This document shows, piece after piece, positions 34,025-52,315 of a stretch of 64,000 bases of DNA (within the stretch, counting starts at the first letter, position 1; every line of letters begins with the position of its first letter). Under the pieces are notes generated by a model that did no database searches, was not told where the DNA came from, and saw nothing but the letters and a program-made list of their open reading frames with translations. Source of the DNA: DATAES01 sp963721305 (GTDB lineage Bacteria; Actinomycetota; Acidimicrobiia; Acidimicrobiales; JACDCH01); assembly GCA_963721305.1 (NCBI GenBank), contig CAVRIR010000002.1, forward strand, positions 310,001 to 374,000, written 5' to 3'. Both the position numbers and the translations under genes were made by a program.

Positions 34025-34345
34025 TTACGCCTGTTGGATCTTGATCTCGATGTCGACGCCGGCCGGCAGCTCGAGGCGTTGCAGCGAGTCCACCGTCTTG
34101 GGGCTCGGCTCGAGGATGTCGAGCAGGCGTTTGTGGACGCGCATCTCGAAGTGCTCGCGGCTGTCCTTGTCCTTGTGCGGCGAGCGGATGACCGTGTACC
34201 GGTGCTTGTCGGTCGGCAGCGGGATCGGTCCCCGCACATTCGCCTGCGTGCGCAGAACGGTCTCGACGATCTTGCGGGTCGACTGATCGATGACCTCGTG
34301 GTCGTACGCCTTCAGGCGGATCCGGATCTTCTGCTTGTCGGGCAC
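34025..34345 (-). CDS. rpsJ: 30S ribosomal protein S10
   Basis: S10/NusE, 106 aa, start GTG at 34345 (VPDKQKIRIRLKAYDHEVID), with GPIPLPTDKHRYTVIRSPHK and SREHFEMRVHKRLLDILEPS. It acts in the 30S head and in transcription antitermination. It directly follows tuf, but the next ribosomal gene of the normal S10 operon, rplC, is almost 19 kb away. Any downstream transcription runs into the CmcI-like gene. Confidence 0.97.
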   Translation of the reverse strand: MPDKQKIRIRLKAYDHEVIDQSTRKIVETVLRTQANVRGPIPLPTDKHRYTVIRSPHKDKDSREHFEMRVHKRLLDILEPSPKTVDSLQRLELPAGVDIEIKIQQA

Positions 34346-35778
34346 CGCTTGCTCCACTCGCTTGTCAAGGACCGTCGTCCCCCGGAAAGGGAACGCTGCA
34401 GGGTACCTGCTTGATGGCGCATGGGCGAATTGCAAATCTGCTGCTCAGGTGGGGCGCAACTTCTGCCGATCCTCTGGCCGTGGGGGTCGAGCTGCCCGAT
34501 CCGACTTGCTCGGTCGGGCAGCGACAATGCTTTCAGAGCCGCCGTAGGCGGCGCCATCAGCTCGATCCCGAACCTCTGTTCGGGTCGACGGTACTTGATG
34601 ATCTTGGTGACCCGGCCGGAGGCGACGGTGCGGCCGCCTTCACGGATGGCGAACCGCAACCCCTCGTCCATGGCGATCGGTGCGATCAGCTCTGCCGTCA
34701 TCGTCGTGTTGTCACCCGGCATGCACATCTCCGTGCCCTCCGGCAACGTGATCGACCCCGTCACATCCGTCGTACGGAAATAGAACTGCGGCCGGTAGTT
34801 GCTGAAGAACGGCTTGTGACGACCGCCCTCCTCCTTCGTCAACACGTACACCTGCGCCTCGAACGTCGTATGCGGCGTGATACTCCCCGGCTTCGCCAAC
34901 ACCTGACCCCGCTCGACCTCTTCCTTCTTCGTCCCCCGCAACAACGCACCAATGTTGTCGCCCGCCTGACCCTCATCGAGAATCTTGCGGAACATCTCCA
35001 CCCCAGTACACACCGTCTTCGTCGTCGGACGGATCCCCACGATCTCGACCTCGTCGCCCGTATGGATCACACCCTGCTCCACCTTGCCCGTCACCACCGT
35101 GCCCCGACCAGTGATCGAAAACACATCCTCGATCGGCATCTGGAACGGCTTGTCCAACTCACGCGTCGGCTCCGGCACATACGAATCAACCGCGTCCATC
35201 AACTCCAACACCTGCGCCGCCGCATCCGCGTCACCCTCCAACGCCCGCAACGCCGACACCCGCACCACCGGAATGTCATCACCCGGGAACTCGTACTCCG
35301 TGAGCAGCTCCCGCACCTCCATCTCCACCAACTCCAACAACTCCTCATCATCAACCGCGTCGACCTTGTTCAACGCCACCACAATGCTCGGCACCCCCAC
35401 CTGACGAGCCAACAACACATGCTCACGAGTCTGAGGCATCGGACCATCCGTCGCCGCCACCACCAAGATCGCCCCATCCACCTGCGCCGCACCCGTGATC
35501 ATGTTCTTGATGTAATCAGCATGACCAGGCATATCGACATGCGCGTAATGCCGATTGTCCGTCTCATACTCCACATGCGCGATGTTGATCGTGATACCCC
35601 GCTGCTTCTCCTCCGGCGCCTTATCGATCTCATCGAACGCCGTCACCGCCACATCCGGGTTCTTGTCGTGCAACACCTTCGTGATGGCAGCCGTCAACGT
35701 GGTCTTCCCATGGTCGATGTGACCCATCGTCCCCACGTTCAAATGCGGCTTGTTCCGCTCGAACTTCTGCTTGGCCAT
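34312..35778 (-). CDS. tuf: Elongation factor Tu, copy 1 (stop codon lost, 3' extension)
   Basis: EF-Tu delivers aminoacyl-tRNA to the ribosome. G1 GHIDHGKT, G3 DMPGHADY and G4 NKVD are all present. The first 395 residues, ending VASGRVTKIIK, are identical to copy 2. Copy 2 then has TAA; here the codon is TAC (34593-34591) and the frame runs 93 residues further, into rpsJ. Compared with copy 2, five single bases are missing within about 22 bp after the last codon, inside the 5' arm of a terminator-like hairpin. The native end is probably at 34591. The extension looks artefactual. Confidence 0.93.
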   Translation of the reverse strand: MAKQKFERNKPHLNVGTMGHIDHGKTTLTAAITKVLHDKNPDVAVTAFDEIDKAPEEKQRGITINIAHVEYETDNRHYAHVDMPGHADYIKNMITGAAQVDGAILVVAATDGPMPQTREHVLLARQVGVPSIVVALNKVDAVDDEELLELVEMEVRELLTEYEFPGDDIPVVRVSALRALEGDADAAAQVLELMDAVDSYVPEPTRELDKPFQMPIEDVFSITGRGTVVTGKVEQGVIHTGDEVEIVGIRPTTKTVCTGVEMFRKILDEGQAGDNIGALLRGTKKEEVERGQVLAKPGSITPHTTFEAQVYVLTKEEGGRHKPFFSNYRPQFYFRTTDVTGSITLPEGTEMCMPGDNTTMTAELIAPIAMDEGLRFAIREGGRTVASGRVTKIIKYRRPEQRFGIELMAPPTAALKALSLPDRASRIGQLDPHGQRIGRSCAPPEQQICNSPMRHQAGTLQRSLSGGRRSLTSEWSKRCPTSRRSGSA

Positions 35779-35806
35779 CTCTCTCCCTGGCGCTCAGATG
35801 GCGGCG

Positions 35807-37891
<2,085 letters not shown>

Positions 37892-38124
37892 CTCTTTCTC
37901 TTCTCGTGCCTGCGGGGTCGGACGGCTGTGTGACGGATCTGCTGAAGGATCGGTGACATGCAAACGGCCGGGCACGTGGCCCGGCCGCAGTGGCCGGAGG
38001 CTTGCCGCCCCCGGCATCGATCGCAAAGGGGGCGGCGCTAGCTGCTCTTCTCCCGGGTCATCAGAAGCATCCTACGCCCCAACTCCGCGCGAATCGGGCG
38101 TATTCCTCACTGTCTATCGACTGT
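37892..38124 (-). promoter_or_regulatory. rpsG-fusA spacer with hairpin
   Basis: These 233 bp separate rpsG from fusA, longer than usual for the str operon. They hold an 8-bp-stem hairpin (CGGCCGGG, loop CACGTGG, CCCGGCCG near 37964-37986). This could be a terminator, an attenuator or a processing site before fusA. No ORF is supported and I could not assign a promoter with confidence. Confidence 0.4.
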
Positions 38125-38595
38125 TCACCAGCGATAGTGAGCGAAGGCCTTGTTGGATTCGGCCATCTTGTGCATGTCCTCGCGACGCTTGACCGATGCG
38201 CCGAGGCCGTTGCTGGCGTCGAGGATCTCGTTGGCGAGGCGCAGGGCCATCGACTTCTCGCGGCGCTGGCGGCTGTAGCCGACGAGCCAGCGGATGGCGA
38301 GGGTGGTGGCACGGCGAGGACGGACCTCGACCGGCACCTGATAGGTGGCGCCACCGACCCGGCGGCTCTTCACCTCGAGTTGCGGCTTCACGTTCTCGAT
38401 GGCGCGCTTGAGCGCGGAGAGCGGCTCGGAGCCGGTCTTCTCCTCGACGACCTTCATCGCTTCGTAGACGATGCGCTCGGCCACGGACCGCTTGCCCCGC
38501 AGCAGGATCTTGTTGACCACCTGGGTGACGAGCACCGAGTGGTACACGGGATCGGCCATGAGCTCCCGGCGCGGCGCGGGTCCTTTGCGCGGCAT
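38125..38595 (-). CDS. rpsG: 30S ribosomal protein S7
   Basis: S7, which nucleates assembly of the 30S head, 156 aa, MPRKGPAPRRELMADPVYHS, with RRVGGATYQVPVEVRPRRAT and the C-terminal AFAHYRW. Start ATG at 38595, 7 bp after the rpsL stop. Confidence 0.98.
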   Translation of the reverse strand: MPRKGPAPRRELMADPVYHSVLVTQVVNKILLRGKRSVAERIVYEAMKVVEEKTGSEPLSALKRAIENVKPQLEVKSRRVGGATYQVPVEVRPRRATTLAIRWLVGYSRQRREKSMALRLANEILDASNGLGASVKRREDMHKMAESNKAFAHYRW

Positions 38596-38602
38596 GGTGG
38601 CC

Positions 38603-38974
38603 TCAGCCCTCCCGCTTCGCGCCGTAACGGCTGCGGGCCTGCTTGCGGTCGCGGACACCGGCGGTGTCGAGGGTGCCGCGGATGATCTTGTAGCGAACGC
38701 CCGGAAGGTCCTTCACACGGCCGCCGCGGACGAGCACGATCGAGTGCTCCTGGAGGTTGTGGCCCTCACCGGGGATGTAGGCCGTGATCTCCATGCCGCT
38801 GGTGAGCCGGACGCGGGCGACCTTGCGCAGCGCGGAGTTCGGCTTCTTCGGCGTGTTGGTGTAGACGCGGGTGCACACACCCCGCCGCTGGGGGGCGCCC
38901 TTCAGGGCCGGGGTCTTGGTCTTGGTGGTCTTCGACTGCCGACCTTTTCGGACCAGCTGCTGGATCGTGGGCAC
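38603..38974 (-). CDS. rpsL: 30S ribosomal protein S12
   Basis: S12 at the decoding centre, 123 aa, start GTG 38974 (VPTIQQLVRKGRQSKTTKTK). The region TNTPKKPNSALRK has Lys at the position where changes give streptomycin resistance, so a sensitive-type residue. No Shine-Dalgarno is visible before GTG, and the promoter is so close that the mRNA is probably leaderless. Confidence 0.98.
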   Translation of the reverse strand: MPTIQQLVRKGRQSKTTKTKTPALKGAPQRRGVCTRVYTNTPKKPNSALRKVARVRLTSGMEITAYIPGEGHNLQEHSIVLVRGGRVKDLPGVRYKIIRGTLDTAGVRDRKQARSRYGAKREG

Positions 38975-38983
38975 GGAGGGTCG

Positions 38984-39013
38984 AGGATAGTGGCGCGGCC
39001 CGGCGCCAGGCAA
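38984..39013 (-). promoter_or_regulatory. Promoter of the str operon (rpsL)
   Basis: On the minus strand TTGCCT (39013-39008), 18 bp, TATCCT (38989-38984). Only nine bases separate the -10 box from the rpsL GTG. Initiation at the usual 6-8 bases past the -10 would start the RNA within about 0-3 bases of the GTG. Confidence 0.6.
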
Positions 39014-39149
39014 CCCGCCCCCTCCGCCCCGTCCCGCCGGCGTCGCGCGTGTGAGCGAATGTCCTCCTGCCAGGGGGATGCACGGGCGATCCCAAAGGGG
39101 GAAGCTGGGTAGGAAAAGGCGATTCGAGATCGACGCGAGAGGAGCCCGC

Positions 39150-41342
39150 ATGTCCGAGCGCGGCAGCGAGAGCGAGAACCCGGTCATCCCGTCCCCCACG
39201 ACCAAGCCGACTCGGCCGAGGTCCAACCAGGATTGGTGGCCCAATCAGCTGAACCTGCAGGTACTGCATCAGCCCTCCCCGCGAGCGAACCCGATGGACG
39301 GCGACTACGACTACGCCGAAGCCTTCGCGACCCTCGATGTCGAAGCGCTGAAGCGCGACGTCATCGAGGTGATGACCGAGTCGCAGGACTGGTGGCCCGC
39401 CGACTACGGCCACTACGGCCCGCTGTTCATCCGGATGACGTGGCACGCCGCCGGCACCTATCGGATCGGCGACGGCCGCGGTGGTGGCGGCGAGGGCACG
39501 CAGCGGTTCGCCCCCTTGAACAGCTGGCCGGACAACGCCAACCTCGACAAGGCACGCCGGCTGCTGTGGCCGGTGAAGAAGAAGTACGGCAACACGATCT
39601 CGTGGGCGGACCTGCTCATCTTCACGGGCAACTGCGCGCTCGAGTCCATGGGGTTCAAGACGTTCGGATTCGGTTTCGGCCGGCCGGACATGTGGGAGCC
39701 CGGCGAGATCTTCTGGGGCTCCGAGGACACGTGGCTCGGCGACGAGCGCTACAGCGGCGAGAGGGATTTGGCGAACCCGTTCGGCGCCGTGCAGATGGGA
39801 CTCATCTACGTGAATCCCGAAGGTCCGAACGGCAATCCCGATCCCGTCGCCGCCGCGAGGGACATCCGGGAGACGTTCGGGCGCATGGCGATGAACGACG
39901 AGGAAACCGCCGCGCTCATCGTTGGTGGTCACACGTTCGGCAAGTGCCACGGCGCCGGTGACCCCGACCTCGTCGGTCCCGAACCTGAGGGTTGCCCGGT
40001 CGAGCACCAAGGCATCGGATGGCCGAACGCGTTCGGCACCGGCATGGGCGACGACACCATCACCAGCGGTCTCGAGGGCGCGTGGACGAACGAGCCGACC
40101 ACGTGGGACAACGGGTACCTCGACAACCTGTTGACGTACGACTGGGAGCTGACCACCAGCCCGGCCGGTGCGCACCAGTGGACGCCGAAGAACGCAGAGG
40201 CGCAGGGGACCGTTCCCGACGCGCACGACCCGTCGAAGCGCCATGCGCCGATGATGCTGACGACGGATCTCGCGCTGAAGGTCGACCCGATCTACGCACC
40301 GATCGTCAAGCGCTTCCACGAGAACCCCGACGAGCTCGCCGACGCGTTCGCGAGGGCGTGGTACAAGCTGCTGCACCGCGACATGGGTCCGCTGTCGCGC
40401 TACCTCGGCCCGTGGGTCCCCGAACCACAGCTGTGGCAGGACCCGGTGCCGGCGGTCGACCACGACCTGATCGGCGACCGCGACATCGCCTCGCTGAAGG
40501 AGAAGGTGCTCGGCTCCGGGCTCGGCGTGTCACAACTCGTCTCGGCCGCGTGGGCTTCGGCCGCGAGCTTCCGCGGCACGGACAAGCGAGGCGGTGCGAA
40601 CGGTGCGCGCGTTCGCCTCGCCCCGCAGAAGGACTGGGAGGCCAACGAGCCCGCCGAGCTCGCCAACGTCGTGTCCACCCTCGAGAAGATCCAGCAGGAC
40701 TTCAACGCGCAGTCCGGTGGAGCGAAGGTGTCGCTGGCCGATCTGATCGTCCTCGCCGGATGCGCGGCCGTCGAGAAAGCGGCCAACGACGCGGGCGGCG
40801 ACGTCACGGTGCCGTTCGCACCGGGACGGACCGATGCCTCGCAGGATCAGACCGACGTCGAGGCGTTCGCGGTGCTCGAACCGACGGCCGACGGGTTCCG
40901 CAACTACTTCCGGTCCGGTGACAAGGTGCCGCCCGAGCAACGCCTGCTCGACCGGGCGAACCTGCTCTCGCTGACCGCGCCGGAGATGACGGTCCTCATC
41001 GGCGGCATGCGAGCGTTGAACGCCAACCACGGCAACGCCGCGCACGGCGTGTTCACGGATCGGCCCGAGACCTTGACGAACGACTTCTTCGTCAACCTGC
41101 TCGACATGGCAACGGAGTGGAGTCCATCGGCGTCGGACGAGAACGTCTACGAAGGACGCGACCGGTCGTCGGGCGACACCAAGTGGACGGCGACATCCGT
41201 CGACCTCGTCTTCGGCTCGAACTCACAGCTCCGCGCGGTTGCAGAGGTCTACGCCGCTGACGACGGTCAACAGAAGTTCGTCCGCGACTTCGTCGCTGCA
41301 TGGAACAAGGTCATGAACCTCGACCGGTTCGACCTCACCTGA
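39150..41342 (+). CDS. katG: Catalase-peroxidase
   Basis: Bifunctional heme enzyme that removes hydrogen peroxide, 730 aa from ATG 39150 (AGGAG upstream). The distal triad Arg95, Trp98 and His99 is in FIRMTWHAAG. Tyr220 in GLIYVNPEGP and Met246 complete the Met-Tyr-Trp adduct. The proximal His261 is in IVGGHTFGKCHG. The second, inactive peroxidase half is present. It is divergent from rpsL. I see no furA-type regulator next to it. Confidence 0.96.
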   Translation: MSERGSESENPVIPSPTTKPTRPRSNQDWWPNQLNLQVLHQPSPRANPMDGDYDYAEAFATLDVEALKRDVIEVMTESQDWWPADYGHYGPLFIRMTWHAAGTYRIGDGRGGGGEGTQRFAPLNSWPDNANLDKARRLLWPVKKKYGNTISWADLLIFTGNCALESMGFKTFGFGFGRPDMWEPGEIFWGSEDTWLGDERYSGERDLANPFGAVQMGLIYVNPEGPNGNPDPVAAARDIRETFGRMAMNDEETAALIVGGHTFGKCHGAGDPDLVGPEPEGCPVEHQGIGWPNAFGTGMGDDTITSGLEGAWTNEPTTWDNGYLDNLLTYDWELTTSPAGAHQWTPKNAEAQGTVPDAHDPSKRHAPMMLTTDLALKVDPIYAPIVKRFHENPDELADAFARAWYKLLHRDMGPLSRYLGPWVPEPQLWQDPVPAVDHDLIGDRDIASLKEKVLGSGLGVSQLVSAAWASAASFRGTDKRGGANGARVRLAPQKDWEANEPAELANVVSTLEKIQQDFNAQSGGAKVSLADLIVLAGCAAVEKAANDAGGDVTVPFAPGRTDASQDQTDVEAFAVLEPTADGFRNYFRSGDKVPPEQRLLDRANLLSLTAPEMTVLIGGMRALNANHGNAAHGVFTDRPETLTNDFFVNLLDMATEWSPSASDENVYEGRDRSSGDTKWTATSVDLVFGSNSQLRAVAEVYAADDGQQKFVRDFVAAWNKVMNLDRFDLT

Positions 41343-41357
41343 CCGAAGCACCCATCA

Positions 41358-41409
41358 CCGTTCTGGCGTCACCAACGGCGGATATCCGCCGGATCTGACG
41401 CCAGAACGG
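41358..41409. terminator. Bidirectional terminator between katG and amidase genes
   Basis: A 14-bp inverted repeat CCGTTCTGGCGTCA (41358-41371) and TGACGCCAGAACGG (41396-41409) encloses a second perfect 14-bp palindrome GGCGGATATCCGCC (41377-41390). It lies between convergent gene ends, so it can stop transcription from both sides. It shares the GTTCTGGCG core with the repeat at 15.65 kb. Confidence 0.65.
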
Positions 41410-41431
41410 CGAAGCGGCGAAGCGTGGGGCG

Positions 41432-42331
41432 TCAGGATCGGGAGAGGACGAAGATCGTCAGTCCTTGCGCGATGCCGATGGCCATCTTCTGGCGGGCGTC
41501 GGAGTCCTTCACCAGACTCGCGTCGGATGCATTGCGCATGTTGGCGCACTCGATGAACACCTTCGGGACCGTCGAGAGGTTGAGGCCGCCCAGGTCGTCG
41601 CGGTTGTCGATGCCTTGGTTGCCGACGTAGTTCGCGAACGGGATGCCGGTGGCGGACCGATATGCGTCGCGCACGTCGACCGCGAGCTTCTGACTCGGGG
41701 CGATGATCGCATCGTTGTGTCCGGCCACGAGGGTCGGTTCGATCATGTCGAAGCCGTGACCGTCGGCCGGCCCGCCATCCGCGTGAATGGAGATGGCTGC
41801 ATTCGCATGAGCGTCGTTGCCGATGGCGGCTCGCTCGGTGATGCACGGACCCCATGGCGTCGACGGGTCGCGCGTCAGGATCACCGTTGCCCCTTCGGCC
41901 CGCAGCAGGGCCGTGACACGGTTGGCCACGTCGGTGTTGAACGCCGCCTCGGAGAAGCCGTCGTTCGTCTCCGTGCCGGTCGTGTCACACGGCTTCTTCT
42001 CCGTGATCACGTCGACGAGCTGGTTGATCTCTGCCGTGTGCTGCGCGTTGTGCTCGTTGTGTCCGGGGTCGAGAACGATCACCTTGCCCGCGAGCGATGC
42101 AGTCGGGGAGCTCGAGGCCGATCCGGGCGCATCCGAGGCCGTTGTCGTCGCGACAGCCGAGACCGGTGGCTCCGACGACGCCGAGCTGGCAACGGCGGTC
42201 GCCGCGCCACTCGAGTCGTCGCGCCGGGTGACGGCGATTGCGACGACGCCGGCGAGGATCGCGACGGCCGCGACCGATGACCCGATCACGATCGCCCGAC
42301 GGTTGGGAGCGGCCGTGTGATCAGGGCTCAC
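41432..42331 (-). CDS. N-acetylmuramoyl-L-alanine amidase (Amidase_3)
   Basis: Cleaves the amide bond between muramic acid and the stem peptide, outside the membrane. 299 aa: cytoplasmic N-terminus, membrane helix at 13-34, a Ser/Ala/Thr linker, then an Amidase_3 domain with zinc ligands His91 (LDPGHN), Glu128 (GFSEAAFN) and His183 (SIHADG), and catalytic Glu261 (FIECANM). It overlaps the Hsp70-like gene by 4 bp (ATGA), so the two are co-translated. Confidence 0.9.
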   Translation of the reverse strand: MSPDHTAAPNRRAIVIGSSVAAVAILAGVVAIAVTRRDDSSGAATAVASSASSEPPVSAVATTTASDAPGSASSSPTASLAGKVIVLDPGHNEHNAQHTAEINQLVDVITEKKPCDTTGTETNDGFSEAAFNTDVANRVTALLRAEGATVILTRDPSTPWGPCITERAAIGNDAHANAAISIHADGGPADGHGFDMIEPTLVAGHNDAIIAPSQKLAVDVRDAYRSATGIPFANYVGNQGIDNRDDLGGLNLSTVPKVFIECANMRNASDASLVKDSDARQKMAIGIAQGLTIFVLSRS

Positions 42332-44286
42332 AGATCGGTCTCGACGTACTGCTTCGTCCCGACCTGCGCGGCGATGGGGTTCCAGAGCTGCAGGAACGCG
42401 TCCTTGGCATTCGTCGCATCAGTGGACGCCGACTGCGCGGCGTCGAAGTTGGCGTCGTGGGGTGCGTTGCCGTTGCACCCGGTGGCTTCCACGAAGTTCG
42501 CCCACTGGATGAACGACTGATCTGCCGAGACGGACGCATTCAGTGCTTGTGTCACATCGTCGCGAACCTCGTTCCCTTGTTGGACGAGGTTCCACTGGAC
42601 GGACTGCACGCCCGTGAGCATCGATTGTCGAGTGTTGATCGCATCCTGCAACGAGGTGATCGCGTCGTTGGGGTCCGTCTGGCAACTGTCGACACCGTTG
42701 ACGGCTTGAACGACCTCGGCCCGTGCGTTGGCTCCTGGTTGCAGGGTCGAGTCGATCTCGGCGGCCAGCTCTTGCGTCGGCGATTGCGTCGGCGGGGTGA
42801 CGCTCGTGGTCGACGCGCTCGAGTTCGTCGTCGTTGACTTCGTCTGCGACGCCGCTGCCGGCTCCTTCTTGTTGGAACCACCGAGGAGGAACACCGCCGC
42901 GAGTGCGGCGACCACGACCCCGGCGGCGATCGCTCCGATCAACACCCCCCGCCGGGATCCCTTCGACGGCGGCGGCGAAGCCGCGCCCGGCGGTGCGGGC
43001 GCCGGTGGCGGAGGTGGGGGTGGAACCTGCTGCGTCGGCGGAGGCGGCGGAGCGGGCGTCGGATCGGTCGTCGGCGGCGGGGACGTCGCCGCGGTTGCGC
43101 CTGCAGCCATCGCCACGCTGAGCGGCGTCCCGGCAGTCGGCGATGCGATCGCACTCGCCTCCGGGGTCGACGACGCGACACCAGTCCACGACGGAACCGT
43201 CAGCTCATCGTTCTTGCCTTTGAGCAACGGCATCAGCGACGCGCCCGCGGCGATCGCGTGCTTCGGGTGCGCATCGATCGCCACCGGTCGACCGATCGAC
43301 GCCGCGATCATCTGCGCGACCAGCGGGATCCGCGACGAGCCGCCCACCAGCACAACTCGTTGCACCGCATCGGACTCGAGGCCGGCGGACCGGATGGCAC
43401 GGTTGAGCGCGTCGATCGTCTCCGCGAGCAGCGGCCGGATCAGCGCCTCGAACTCCTCGCGGGTCAACCGGACCTGGGTCTGGACCGTGGGCAGGAAGAC
43501 GTGGATCGTCGTCTGCGTGTCGTACGACAACGCCTCCTTGGCGGCCACGCAGTCGTTGCGCAGGCGCTCGAGCGCGCTGTTCGCCTCGTCGTCATCGAAG
43601 TCGAGCGCGTCGAGCGCTCCGTCGGGAAGCGATCGGAGCGTGTAGTTGTAGACGGCCTCGTCGAAGTCCATGCCGCCGAGCTGCTCGAGTCCTTCCGGCT
43701 GGCCGAGGATCTCGAAGCCCGTGTCGGTCTTGCGAAGGACTGCGGCGTCGAACGTGCCGCCACCGAGGTCGTACACCGTCATCGTGTCACCGACCGCGAC
43801 CCGCTCGTTCGCCGCGTACGCGATCGCCGCCGCCTCGGGCTCGGTGACCGTCGTGACCGTCAGATCGCACATCCGCGCCGCCTGGCGGAGCAGATCGATC
43901 TTGTACTCGCCCCAGTTCGCGGGGTGGGTGAGCACGACCTCATCCGGCTCGGCTGCTTCACGAGCGGCCACCGCGTCGTAGGTCGACCGGAGCAACCTCG
44001 CCGTCAGCGAGTGGGCCGAGATCGGCGCGCCCCCGAGCAAGAAGTTGGGTCCGCCGATGCGCCGCTTGAACTGACGCGCCACGCGGTCAGGTTCGACGGT
44101 TCCCCGCCGGTTCGCGGCCTCGCCGGTGATGTAGGTGCCGTCCTCAGAGGCGAAGACGACGGAGGGGATCGCGGCCAGGGTGCTGCTGAGCTCGAAGATC
44201 TGCGCGTGCCCGTCACGCGCGACGGCGGCCGCCGTGTACGTCGTTCCCAAGTCGACACCCAGTACGTAACCCACCATGACCCCCAC
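42328..44286 (-). CDS. Hsp70-like ATPase fused to a membrane helix and external domain
   Basis: 652 aa. The N-terminal Hsp70/actin-type ATPase domain is complete: phosphate 1 GVDLGTTYTAAA, phosphate 2 YDLGGGTFDAAV and adenosine motif VVLVGGSSRIP. It lacks the Hsp70 substrate-binding domain. A Pro-rich linker (about 390-440) leads to one membrane helix (about 447-468) and an external region of some 180 residues with two Cys. The layout resembles a receptor. The start may be 44286 or the Met at 44277. It overlaps the downstream amidase gene, which suggests a cell-wall role. Confidence 0.82.
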   Translation of the reverse strand: MGVMVGYVLGVDLGTTYTAAAVARDGHAQIFELSSTLAAIPSVVFASEDGTYITGEAANRRGTVEPDRVARQFKRRIGGPNFLLGGAPISAHSLTARLLRSTYDAVAAREAAEPDEVVLTHPANWGEYKIDLLRQAARMCDLTVTTVTEPEAAAIAYAANERVAVGDTMTVYDLGGGTFDAAVLRKTDTGFEILGQPEGLEQLGGMDFDEAVYNYTLRSLPDGALDALDFDDDEANSALERLRNDCVAAKEALSYDTQTTIHVFLPTVQTQVRLTREEFEALIRPLLAETIDALNRAIRSAGLESDAVQRVVLVGGSSRIPLVAQMIAASIGRPVAIDAHPKHAIAAGASLMPLLKGKNDELTVPSWTGVASSTPEASAIASPTAGTPLSVAMAAGATAATSPPPTTDPTPAPPPPPTQQVPPPPPPPAPAPPGAASPPPSKGSRRGVLIGAIAAGVVVAALAAVFLLGGSNKKEPAAASQTKSTTTNSSASTTSVTPPTQSPTQELAAEIDSTLQPGANARAEVVQAVNGVDSCQTDPNDAITSLQDAINTRQSMLTGVQSVQWNLVQQGNEVRDDVTQALNASVSADQSFIQWANFVEATGCNGNAPHDANFDAAQSASTDATNAKDAFLQLWNPIAAQVGTKQYVETDL

Positions 44287-44382
44287 GGCGGCGAGCCGGC
44301 CGCCGCTCCACAGTAGGCAGGCCGTCGTCCGCCGCGTCCGCGGTGCGAACGCGGCGCGGCGGCGACGGTTACGAAACCGGGT

Positions 44383-52088
<7,706 letters not shown>

Positions 52089-52315
52089 GAGACCTAGCTC
52101 CCAAGGGTGCGTGGCGGCCGGAATCCGTAGCGGCTCGGGCGCGACGAAGCGACGGCACTGATTTCCGAAGCGAAGGCGCGGAGCGGCACGGCAACCGAAC
52201 AGCGTAGGTCACGTCGCGAAGAAGAGCAACCCGTCGGATTCGCCCGACGAGCGCCCATGCGTTAGCGGCTCCGAATGGAGCCCCGAATTGGGAGGAGGGT
52301 AGGACGAACCGCCGG
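52089..52315 (-). promoter_or_regulatory. rpoBC leader and possible promoter
   Basis: The 227 bp between the phosphatase gene and rpoB. A possible promoter on the minus strand is TTGCTC, 17 bp, TACGCT, near 52200-52230. The stretch GGCTCC ATTC GGAGCC near 52262-52277 can form a small hairpin. Neither is strong. No ORF is supported. Confidence 0.35.

Noticed and set aside
34435..35778. tuf copy 1 C-terminal extension as a novel EF-Tu domain
   Set aside because: The same DNA is the 3' flank of tuf copy 2, after a TAA. The extension exists only because bases are missing in the hairpin next to the stop.
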